Source of the DNA: Falsiruegeria litorea R37
GTDB lineage: Bacteria > Pseudomonadota > Alphaproteobacteria > Rhodobacterales > Rhodobacteraceae
Direction: 5' to 3'
Assembly (NCBI RefSeq): GCF_900172225.1
Contig: NZ_FWFO01000002.1
Span: 434,001-498,000 of the forward strand
Length of the DNA stretch: 64,000 nucleotides
Shown piece after piece: positions 42,288 to 50,190 of this stretch. The translations under genes and the position numbers were made by a program. The first letter of the stretch is position 1. The number at the start of each line of letters is the position of its first letter. The notes under the pieces were generated by a model. The model was not told the origin of the DNA and ran no database searches. It saw only the letters and a program-made list of their open reading frames with translations.

Positions 42288-44033
42288 TCAGTTCCAGCAG
42301 CTCACCAGAACCGTCATGCCATTGGCACGGCGGGACAGTTCGTTTGGTGACACGCCGTGCGTTTCACTTGCGTCGGCCGAGCGCAGGCCAGCGGCTTGCA
42401 GCACGTCCCGCAAGGCCTGAGCATCAGCGGCAAAGCTGACGCCGCGTGGCAGTTGCTGACCAGATTGCGCCGCAGGCAACAGCATGCCCACTACCGAGCC
42501 AGCCGGATCGAACACGGGGCCACCCGCGTCGCCGGATTGGGCAGAAAGTTCAAGCCGTGAAAGCTCGGTCTCACCGCGCAGGCCCTTGACGTCCGACAGT
42601 TTGCCAAAGGTCAGGGTCGGCGCGCCCAGAACGCCCTCAAAGCTGTAACCCGCGACTGTCACATCCGATTGCAGGCGGGGCTGCTCAAGGCTCAGCTGTG
42701 CCACTTCCATAGGGGCCAGGGATTGCTGAGGACGCAGAACCGCAACACCCAAACCCGCATCCGCGCTGATCAGATCGGCGGTGTAGTCATTGTCCAGCGT
42801 GATCCGCGTGCAGCCATCCACCGCTTCGGAAACGGTCATGACCGTGCCTTTGCCATCCACAAAGAACCCCGAGCGAGAGACCCGGGGGCGGCGCACCTGC
42901 AGGCCGGACACAAGGTCGATGGATTGCGCAGCATCCGCCCCGGCGCCTGGGTCCAATACGCCATCGGTGCGCGCAAAGCTGGCCTTCATGGCGGCCAGCA
43001 CGCGGGTCCGGCGAGCCTCATCGCCTTCGGGCCAAATCAGGGTGAAGCCCTTGATTTCACCATTCTTCAACGCGGCCTCAGTGTAGGAAACCATGCCATT
43101 GCCGCGCCCTTCCAGGGTGAAGTTGTCCTTTTTGCGTTCGCGCGGCCCCTCAAGTGGCACGATCTCCAGCGTCTGCATGATGTCGTAGAGACCAAAGAGC
43201 GTCGCCTGATCGCCGGGCTGGCTGATCAGCAGCACGCGCGCGCCCAGATCCGCAGCACTGTCGAAATGCACAAACGGCGGCTCGTAGCGTGAGAACCGGA
43301 CCACATCCAACGGCAGGTCCATGTCGATCCCGGCCGAACGGTCCGAATGTGGTCTCATACCGGTGCTGATCAGCGGCTCGTTATATTGATCCATCAGAAC
43401 CTTGCGCTGCGCCGTGGTCAGGATGCCGGTCTGCTCAAAGCCATTGAATAGCTGCCATTCGCCCATCGACCGACGGGTGCCAGAGCCAAAGGCGCCGTCA
43501 ATAGCGGCGCTATAGAACCCTGCCGCTTGCAGGGCGACCTGCAGGTCCTTGCGTTCCTGCGCCGACAACAGCCGTTCGCTGCGTCGGGCTTCGGCAGGGG
43601 TTTCATCAGATGGTTCGGGCTGTGCAACGGGTTCGGCAACTTGTGTTTGGTCGCTGTCCAGAGCAGGGGCCGCAACCACGCCGCGGTTCAAAACATTGGC
43701 GCCCACGGGCCAGTATTGCTGTCCCAAGGCTTGGGATTGCGCGATAAAGCTGTCGCGGGGGATCTGACGCTCGTTGCGGTAGACACGCAGAACACGCTCG
43801 GCGTCGTCTGCGGTATAGGGGCCCAGCACGATGCCGTACCAGCTACCTCCCAAAGAGAACCCGTTCACGTCCGGCAGGGCGTCGGCGTAGATCCGAGCGC
43901 GCTGTTGCGCGACGTTCAGACTGGGGTGGGCTTCGATCTGGACCCAGACCACGTCACCCCCGGCTTGTTGGGCCTGAGCGGAGTTCAGGGAAAATAGGAT
44001 CGCGAAAATGAACGCGGTGAAGACTCTTATCAT
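42288..44033 (-). CDS. SPOR-domain, PG-binding protein with degenerate trypsin-like domain
   Basis: 581 residues. A signal peptide ends in AQA (about 22). Then follow a SPOR-like peptidoglycan domain (about 28-95, VWVQIEAHPSLNVAQQ), a PG_binding_1 domain (about 155-215, LQVALQAAGFYSAAIDGAFG), a middle region, and a trypsin-like barrel (about 375-560). The barrel lacks all three catalytic residues: the His position reads TVSEAV, the Asp position GLGVAVL, and the Ser motif SGDAGGP. So it is probably a non-enzymatic periplasmic binding protein. The start at 44033 is directly before the signal sequence. Confidence 0.8.
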   Translation of the reverse strand: MIRVFTAFIFAILFSLNSAQAQQAGGDVVWVQIEAHPSLNVAQQRARIYADALPDVNGFSLGGSWYGIVLGPYTADDAERVLRVYRNERQIPRDSFIAQSQALGQQYWPVGANVLNRGVVAAPALDSDQTQVAEPVAQPEPSDETPAEARRSERLLSAQERKDLQVALQAAGFYSAAIDGAFGSGTRRSMGEWQLFNGFEQTGILTTAQRKVLMDQYNEPLISTGMRPHSDRSAGIDMDLPLDVVRFSRYEPPFVHFDSAADLGARVLLISQPGDQATLFGLYDIMQTLEIVPLEGPRERKKDNFTLEGRGNGMVSYTEAALKNGEIKGFTLIWPEGDEARRTRVLAAMKASFARTDGVLDPGAGADAAQSIDLVSGLQVRRPRVSRSGFFVDGKGTVMTVSEAVDGCTRITLDNDYTADLISADAGLGVAVLRPQQSLAPMEVAQLSLEQPRLQSDVTVAGYSFEGVLGAPTLTFGKLSDVKGLRGETELSRLELSAQSGDAGGPVFDPAGSVVGMLLPAAQSGQQLPRGVSFAADAQALRDVLQAAGLRSADASETHGVSPNELSRRANGMTVLVSCWN

Positions 44034-44255
44034 CGTTGGGTCTCTTGCCTTTGAAATCGGTATTCTGGACGCAGCATAATCGGGTTTGTAGGGCAAACGC
44101 TATGCCTATGCGGGGCCTGCGAGGGGGAATGACAAAGGTGTGTCGATAACACGACAGGGCTGCAACAAGTGGCGTTGACCCTTTGGGGTGGGCGGCATAG
44201 GAAAGGGCCGAAGTGAAAACCCCATGCGCTTGCACGCGCGCTGGAAGGGAATGCC

Positions 44256-45185
44256 ATGACCGATCAGACCAACGCCCCGCGTTCGTTCCAGGAGATCATC
44301 CTGCGGCTTCAGACCTATTGGGCCTCGAAGGGATGTGCCATCCTGCAGCCTTACGACATGGAAGTGGGCGCCGGTACATTTCACCCGGCCACAACCCTGC
44401 GCGCGCTCGGGTCCAAGGCCTGGGCGGCCGCTTATGTGCAGCCCTCGCGCCGCCCGACAGATGGGCGTTATGGTGAGAACCCGAACCGGTTGCAGCACTA
44501 CTATCAGTATCAGGTGCTGATCAAACCCAGCCCGCCGGATCTGCAAGAGCTGTATCTGGGCTCGCTTCAGGCGATCGGCATCGACATGGAACTGCACGAC
44601 ATCCGCTTTGTCGAGGATGACTGGGAAAGCCCGACCCTGGGCGCCTGGGGCCTGGGATGGGAAGTCTGGTGTGACGGGATGGAAGTCAGCCAGTTCACCT
44701 ATTTCCAGCAGGTTGGCGGACACGACTGCACGCCCGTGTCTGGCGAGCTGACCTATGGGCTTGAGCGACTGGCGATGTATGTCCTGGGCATCGATCACGT
44801 GATGGACATGCCGTTCAACGACCCGCAATCGCCAAGCCCGCTGAAATACGGGGACATCTTCAAGCAGACCGAAGAGGAATACGCGCGCTGGAACTTTGAC
44901 GTGGCCAACACCGAGGTCCTGCTGCGCCATTTCGAAGAGGCCGAAGCCGAATGTGCCGCGATCCTGGCGCAAGAGCATGACGATCCCAAGACCGGCAAGC
45001 GCATCATCATGGCGCATCCCGCCTACGATCAGTGCATCAAGGCAAGCCACATCTTCAACCTGCTGGATGCGCGCGGCGTGATCTCGGTCACCGAACGTCA
45101 GGCCTATATCGGGCGTGTACGTGCGCTGGCCAAACAGTGTGCCGATGCCTTTGTGCAGACCGAGGCGGGGGGCTACGCGGCCTGA
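44256..45185 (+). CDS. glyQ: Glycyl-tRNA synthetase alpha subunit
   Basis: 309 residues; the catalytic class II core of the alpha2beta2 synthetase. Features are [40 protein letters not shown] and [20 protein letters not shown], all canonical. Length is normal. The beta subunit lies 2.5 kb downstream, separated by marC on the opposite strand, a DUF6446 gene and gltS. Confidence 0.98.
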   Translation: MTDQTNAPRSFQEIILRLQTYWASKGCAILQPYDMEVGAGTFHPATTLRALGSKAWAAAYVQPSRRPTDGRYGENPNRLQHYYQYQVLIKPSPPDLQELYLGSLQAIGIDMELHDIRFVEDDWESPTLGAWGLGWEVWCDGMEVSQFTYFQQVGGHDCTPVSGELTYGLERLAMYVLGIDHVMDMPFNDPQSPSPLKYGDIFKQTEEEYARWNFDVANTEVLLRHFEEAEAECAAILAQEHDDPKTGKRIIMAHPAYDQCIKASHIFNLLDARGVISVTERQAYIGRVRALAKQCADAFVQTEAGGYAA

Positions 45186-45202
45186 TGGGCCGCGTGATGC
45201 TG

Positions 45203-45838
45203 TTATCCAGCCAACCCGGGCAGCACCGCTTTCAACCCTTCGGCAATCATGCCGATGGCGATGGCGGCCAGAATCATGCCCATCAGGCGGCTCATGATAA
45301 CGCGCGCGGTGCCCGACAGGTGTTTGGCCAGAGTCGGCGCGTTCCAAAAAGTCAGGGCCAACAGCGCCACCATTCCGGCAAAAACGCCAGCGTATGCAAT
45401 CGCGTGGGCCGCGTCCGTCACTTGATGCGAATAGACGATCAGCGTCGTGATGGTGCCGGGGCCAACCAGAATGGGAAAGGTCAACGGGTAAAAGGCAACA
45501 GTTTCGGGGGCCGGGTAGTCGGCCTTTTCGGCGTCTGTCCCGTGATGCGCGCTGCTTTCATTGCCGCTGAGCATGTTGAGAGCCAGAAGAAGAACCACCA
45601 GGCCACCGGCCACGCGGAAGTCATCGACGCTGATGCCAAACAGATGCAGCACCTGACTGCCTGCCACAGCAAAGCAACCGCCCAGGATCAAACAGTAGAG
45701 CGCGGTCTTGATCGCGATCTTGCGTTGATCCGCGACCGAGGCCTCGGCCGTGACACTCAGAAAGATCGGCAGGTTGCTGATCGGGTTCATGATGGCAAAA
45801 AGGGCGCCAAAGAATGTGATGGCAAATCCGGTATCCAT
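45203..45838 (-). CDS. MarC-family integral membrane protein
   Basis: 211 residues with six membrane helices. Family marks are FFGALFAIMNPISNLPIFLS at the start and FPILVGPGTITTLIV in the middle; the conserved NP and GPG motifs are present. The function of MarC/UPF0056 proteins is unclear despite the name. It lies on the minus strand between glyQ and the DUF6446 gene, interrupting what would otherwise be one direction. Confidence 0.9.
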   Translation of the reverse strand: MDTGFAITFFGALFAIMNPISNLPIFLSVTAEASVADQRKIAIKTALYCLILGGCFAVAGSQVLHLFGISVDDFRVAGGLVVLLLALNMLSGNESSAHHGTDAEKADYPAPETVAFYPLTFPILVGPGTITTLIVYSHQVTDAAHAIAYAGVFAGMVALLALTFWNAPTLAKHLSGTARVIMSRLMGMILAAIAIGMIAEGLKAVLPGLAG

Positions 45839-45934
45839 GCCGTGTCGTACCTCGTGTATCTGAATTGCGGATACCCTGTCGCATTCCCTGAACGTATGAA
45901 AGGGGCGTATCCCTTTATGAAGGAGATTTAATCC

Positions 45935-46459
45935 ATGGCGGGCAAACTGCTGGTAATCGCTTTGTTGCTGTCGACCGCAATTGCGGGGGGCGCGCTCTAT
46001 TATCTCCAGATCTATGGGTTCTACTATACCGTTGATGCACAGCCGGGGCAGGACGTGCAGTTGATGGAACAGGACACCAATGCGCCGCAGCCGATTGCCT
46101 ATACCGGGTTCACGGCGATTGACGCCGACAGCTCACCCATTCGCTACCGCGCCTGTTTCACGACCGACCTGTCGCTGGAAGATCTGTCTGCGGCATATGT
46201 CGAATCCGACAAGACAGAGCCGCGCGTGGCACCCGATTGGTTCGATTGTTTCGATGCGCAGACCATTGGCACAGCGATCAGCGAAGGGCGCGCGCGCACC
46301 TATCTGGCGGCCAAGAACATCCATTTTGGCGTCGACCGGATCGTTGCGGTGATGGACGACGGCAAGGGCTATGTCTGGCACGAATTCAACGACTGCGGCG
46401 AAAAGGCGTATGACGGCACCGTCGTGGGCGAGACGTGCCCGGAACGACCCACCAACTGA
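45935..46459 (+). CDS. DUF6446 family protein
   Basis: 174 residues with one N-terminal membrane segment (LLVIALLLSTAIAGGALYYL) and a periplasmic domain with four Cys (YRACF, DCFDAQ, NDCGEK, GETCPE), likely in two disulfides. It is typically found between glyQ and glyS in Rhodobacteraceae; the function is unknown. A good GGAG lies six bases ahead of the ATG. Confidence 0.78.
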   Translation: MAGKLLVIALLLSTAIAGGALYYLQIYGFYYTVDAQPGQDVQLMEQDTNAPQPIAYTGFTAIDADSSPIRYRACFTTDLSLEDLSAAYVESDKTEPRVAPDWFDCFDAQTIGTAISEGRARTYLAAKNIHFGVDRIVAVMDDGKGYVWHEFNDCGEKAYDGTVVGETCPERPTN

Positions 46460-46480
46460 TCCACAATCAGGAGGCCGCTC

Positions 46481-47692
46481 ATGGCCGAAGCATATGTGAT
46501 ACCGGATTTCGTAACTGCAACGCTTGGGTTTGCAGTCTATCTGCTTGGGGCCGAGATCAACGGTCGGGTCGCGGTGCTGAGGCAGTTCAACATCCCCGAG
46601 CCGGTGACCGGGGGGCTGCTGGCCTCGCTGGTGGTGTTGGGTCTCTATCTGGGGTTTGATCTGGAATTCGCGTTCGAGATGGCGACGCGGGATTTCCTGT
46701 TGGTGTTGTTCTTTGCAGGCATCGGCCTGAACGCACGGCTGTCGGATCTGATCGCGGGGGGCAAGCCGCTGATGCTGCTGCTCATCCTGACTGTGGCGAC
46801 CATCCTGATCCAGAACGTCATCGGCGCGGTGGGGGCATCCCTCTTTGGCTACCCGTGGAAAGCCGGTGTTCTCTTCGGCTCGGCCTCGCTGATTGGCGGG
46901 CATGGCACCGCCATCGCCTGGGCGCCCGAGGTGGCCACTGCAACCGGTTTGGTCGGTGCGACTGAATTGGGCGTGGCTGTTGCGACCCTGGGCCTCGTGC
47001 TGGCCGCACTTGTGGGCGGACCGGTGGCGAAATACCTGATCGAGACGCACAACCTGACTCCAAGCCGCCCCGACGAAGGCCCCACGATTGGCGTTCCAAA
47101 TGCCAACGAACAAGGTCAAAGCAAAATTGACCACGTTTCGGTCATGCGTGTCCTGCTGTTTCTGAACATCGCGATCATCCTGGGCTATGCGCTGTCCGAG
47201 GCAATCAGTGCCGCTGGCTTGAAGCTGCCGCTCTTTGTGCCGTGCCTGATCATGGCCATCGTGATCGCCAATCTGCGCAGCGCGTTTCGGCCCGATGCCA
47301 AACCGATTTCGCGCACGCCTGCGCTGGCGATGATCTCGGAATTCGCGCTTGGCGCGTTTCTGGCGATCTCGCTGATGACGCTGCAACTGTGGACCATTGC
47401 CGAACTTGGCGCCGTGATCGCCGTGGTGATGATGGCGCAGACCACATTCACCGTGGCCTTTGTCATCTTCGTCCTCTTTCCCATCATGGGCCGCGGCTAT
47501 CGCGCCGCCGTGCTGGCCGCGGGTTTCGGGGGCTTCGCCTTGGGCGCCACCCCCACCGCAATTGCAAATATGACCGCCGTGACCAAGCGATATGGCCCGT
47601 CGCCTATTGCCTTTATCGTGCTCCCCCTTGTATCCGCTTTCTTCGTGGATATCGCCAATGCCATCGTCATCCAGACGATTGTGAACTTCTAA
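46481..47692 (+). CDS. gltS: Sodium/glutamate symporter
   Basis: 403 residues with about ten to twelve helices. GltS signatures are FNIPEPVTGGLLASL, SASLIGGHGTAIAW and the second-half GFALGATPTAIANM, the two GG/GAxP re-entrant loops. It couples glutamate uptake to Na+. AGGAGG stands eight bases before the ATG. It sits between the DUF6446 gene and glyS with short gaps and is probably co-transcribed with glyS. Confidence 0.94.
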   Translation: MAEAYVIPDFVTATLGFAVYLLGAEINGRVAVLRQFNIPEPVTGGLLASLVVLGLYLGFDLEFAFEMATRDFLLVLFFAGIGLNARLSDLIAGGKPLMLLLILTVATILIQNVIGAVGASLFGYPWKAGVLFGSASLIGGHGTAIAWAPEVATATGLVGATELGVAVATLGLVLAALVGGPVAKYLIETHNLTPSRPDEGPTIGVPNANEQGQSKIDHVSVMRVLLFLNIAIILGYALSEAISAAGLKLPLFVPCLIMAIVIANLRSAFRPDAKPISRTPALAMISEFALGAFLAISLMTLQLWTIAELGAVIAVVMMAQTTFTVAFVIFVLFPIMGRGYRAAVLAAGFGGFALGATPTAIANMTAVTKRYGPSPIAFIVLPLVSAFFVDIANAIVIQTIVNF

Positions 47693-47701
47693 GGACCGAC
47701 C

Positions 47702-49993
47702 ATGCCCGACCTGCTGATCGAACTGTTTTCCGAGGAAATCCCCGCGCGCATGCAGACCCGCGCTGGTGAGGATCTGAAAAAGCGCATCACCGATGGTTTG
47801 GTCGAGGCGGGTTTGACCTACGCCGGTGCCGCGGTGCTGACCACGCCGCGCCGTCTGACACTGACGGTGCAGGGGCTGCTGGCGGAAAGCCCCACAGTGC
47901 GCGAAGAGCGCAAAGGCCCAAAGGTGGGCGCCCCCGACAAGGCGATCGAGGGCTTCCTGCGCGGCGCGGGTGTCACCCGCGACCAACTCGAAGAGCGCGA
48001 CACGCCTAAAGGGGCGGTGTATTTTGCCACCATCGAAAAAGCCGGTCGCCCGGCGGCCGAGATCATTGCCGAGGTGCTGAACAGCACCATCCGCAACTTC
48101 CCCTGGCCCAAATCCATGCGGTGGGGCAGTGGGGCGATGCGGTGGGTGCGCCCGCTGCATTCGATCCTGTGCATCCTCAGCGATGAGACGGGCACCGAAG
48201 TGGTGCCGCTTGAGGTCGAAGGGATCACATCCGGCGACACAACCGAGGGCCACCGCTTCATGGCACCCGGTCGCTTTGCCGTGAGTTCGTTCGAGGATTA
48301 CGAGACCAAGCTGAAACGCGCCTTTGTGGTGCTGAACCCGTCCGAGCGCGCCGAACACATCTGGAATGATGCCACCAATCAGGCGTTCGCCGCAGGGCTG
48401 GAAGTGGTCGATGACAAGGGTCTGCTGGCCGAGGTTGCCGGTCTGGTCGAATGGCCTGTCGTGCTGATGGGCAAGATCGACGATGACTTTCTGGAGCTTC
48501 CTCCGGAAGTGCTGCAAACCTCGATGAAAGAGCACCAGAAGTTCTTCTCAGTCAAGAACCCCAAAACGGGCCGGATTGAGCGTTTCATCACCGTGGCCAA
48601 CCGCGAAACCACCGACAACGGCGCGACCATTCTGGCGGGCAACCAAAAGGTGCTGTCGGCTCGTCTGGCCGATGCCAAGTTCTTTTGGGAGAACGACCTG
48701 CGCGTCGCCAAATCGGACATGAGCACCTGGACCGGGTCGCTGGAAAACGTGACCTTCCACAACAAGCTGGGCAGCCAGGGCGACCGCATCCGTCGCATCG
48801 CGGCCTTGGCGCGCGCCTTGGCGCCTGTCACCGGCGCAGACGCGGAGCAGGCCGAGAAAGCCGCGAAGCTGGCCAAGGCCGACCTGAGCTCGGAAATGGT
48901 CTATGAATTCCCCGAACTGCAGGGCCTGATGGGCCGCTATTACATCGAGGCCGCAGGCGAAGACACCGCCGTGGCTGCCGTGGCTGAAGAGCATTACTCG
49001 CCGCTTGGCCCCTCAGACGATGTACCAACCGCACCGCTGTCGGTTACCGTGGCGCTGGCCGACAAGCTGGACACGCTGACCGGCTTCTGGGCGATTGACG
49101 AAAAACCCACCGGCTCGAAAGACCCCTTTGCCCTGCGCCGTGCGGCCTTGGGTGTTGTTCGGTTGGTGTTAGAGAATGATTTGCGCTTCAAAATTGATCG
49201 AGAGGAGATTGAAGCTCACGCATCCAAGGCCTTAAAATCTGAAGATTTGTCTTTGGCGGTTGCACATAAGAAAGAAGCGGTTGAGTTGCAGTCAGAAATA
49301 GCGGCGAGTGACGCTCAAGAATTTCAAGGCACCGCAGCCGGTGCTAACAAGGAATTTCTGCGTTTAAAGATGGAAGACTCTCAGGCGGATTTAAGAATAC
49401 TCCGAAAAGAGTTGGAGGCCGCTGAAGGCAAGCTCCAATCGGTGTATTCGATTGTTGAGGCCGTGCCGTATGACCTCCTCTCCTTCTTCCACGACCGCCT
49501 CAAGGTCTTCCTCCGTGACGAGGGCATTCGCCACGACATCATCGACGCCTGCATCGCGATGGAAGGCAATGATGACCTCAACCTGCTGGTCAAACGTGCC
49601 CGTGCCCTGAACGCCGTGATCGCGACCGAGGATGGTGAAAACCTGGTGCAGGGCTTTAAGCGTGCCAACAACATCCTGACCCAAGCCGAGGACAAGGATG
49701 GCGTTGAATACTCTTATGGCGCGGACCTGAAATTTGCCGAGACGGACAGCGAAAAGGCGCTCTTTGCAGCGCTGGCCGAGGCCGAAAAACAGATCGCCCC
49801 GGCGCTGGAGGCCGAGGATTTTCCAACCGCCATGTCGGCAATGGCCGCGCTGCGAGTGCCTGTTGATGCCTTCTTTGAGGAAGTGCAGGTTAACACCGAC
49901 AACGATGTTCTGCGCCGCAACCGTCTGAACCTGCTCAGCCAGATCCGCACCATCTGTTCCAGCGTTGCGGACCTGACAAGGGTTGAGGGCTGA
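47702..49993 (+). CDS. glyS: Glycyl-tRNA synthetase beta subunit with an internal insert
   Basis: 763 residues, longer than the roughly 690 of E. coli GlyS. The N-terminal (PDLLIELFSEEIPARMQ), WPKSMRWGSGAMRWVRP and FHDRLKVFLRDEGIRHD parts are canonical, and the C-terminal HD/anticodon region is complete. Between VLENDLRF (about 490) and DLLSFFHDR (about 582) lies a segment of about 85 residues, highly charged and helical (KKEAVELQSEIAASDAQEF, then RILRKELEAAEGKL), encoded by visibly lower-GC DNA (about 49170-49435). Frame is kept, so the enzyme should work; the insert looks acquired. Confidence 0.96.
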   Translation: MPDLLIELFSEEIPARMQTRAGEDLKKRITDGLVEAGLTYAGAAVLTTPRRLTLTVQGLLAESPTVREERKGPKVGAPDKAIEGFLRGAGVTRDQLEERDTPKGAVYFATIEKAGRPAAEIIAEVLNSTIRNFPWPKSMRWGSGAMRWVRPLHSILCILSDETGTEVVPLEVEGITSGDTTEGHRFMAPGRFAVSSFEDYETKLKRAFVVLNPSERAEHIWNDATNQAFAAGLEVVDDKGLLAEVAGLVEWPVVLMGKIDDDFLELPPEVLQTSMKEHQKFFSVKNPKTGRIERFITVANRETTDNGATILAGNQKVLSARLADAKFFWENDLRVAKSDMSTWTGSLENVTFHNKLGSQGDRIRRIAALARALAPVTGADAEQAEKAAKLAKADLSSEMVYEFPELQGLMGRYYIEAAGEDTAVAAVAEEHYSPLGPSDDVPTAPLSVTVALADKLDTLTGFWAIDEKPTGSKDPFALRRAALGVVRLVLENDLRFKIDREEIEAHASKALKSEDLSLAVAHKKEAVELQSEIAASDAQEFQGTAAGANKEFLRLKMEDSQADLRILRKELEAAEGKLQSVYSIVEAVPYDLLSFFHDRLKVFLRDEGIRHDIIDACIAMEGNDDLNLLVKRARALNAVIATEDGENLVQGFKRANNILTQAEDKDGVEYSYGADLKFAETDSEKALFAALAEAEKQIAPALEAEDFPTAMSAMAALRVPVDAFFEEVQVNTDNDVLRRNRLNLLSQIRTICSSVADLTRVEG

Positions 49994-50026
49994 GGTAACG
50001 GGGCCTCTTTCTAGCCCGGCACCGCC

Positions 50027-50139
50027 GGGCAGCGCCCGACCCTCTCCGTCGCACCTTTGGTGCGCCAGATAATGAAACGCACGCCATAGGCGTGAGGGGG
50101 AGGACGCTTTCAGCACCCACCCAGAGCCGGGCGCTGCCC
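50027..50139. repeat. Palindromic intergenic element between glyS and the PPDK-like gene
   Basis: Outer arms GGGCAGCGCCCG (50027-50038) and CGGGCGCTGCCC (50128-50139) are perfect 12-bp inverted repeats. Between them is a stem CGCACC/GGTGCG. Overall it is a nested stem structure, but it does not share sequence with copies A-H. Confidence 0.6.
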
Positions 50140-50190
50140 TCATTGCTGTGTTCCACCCCTTGCGCCACGCCAAAACCCTCTTATGCTGCG

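Noticed and set aside
46133-48535. 800-codon minus-strand frame opposite gltS and glyS
   Set aside because: Antisense shadow rich in His/Gln/Arg, typical for this composition.
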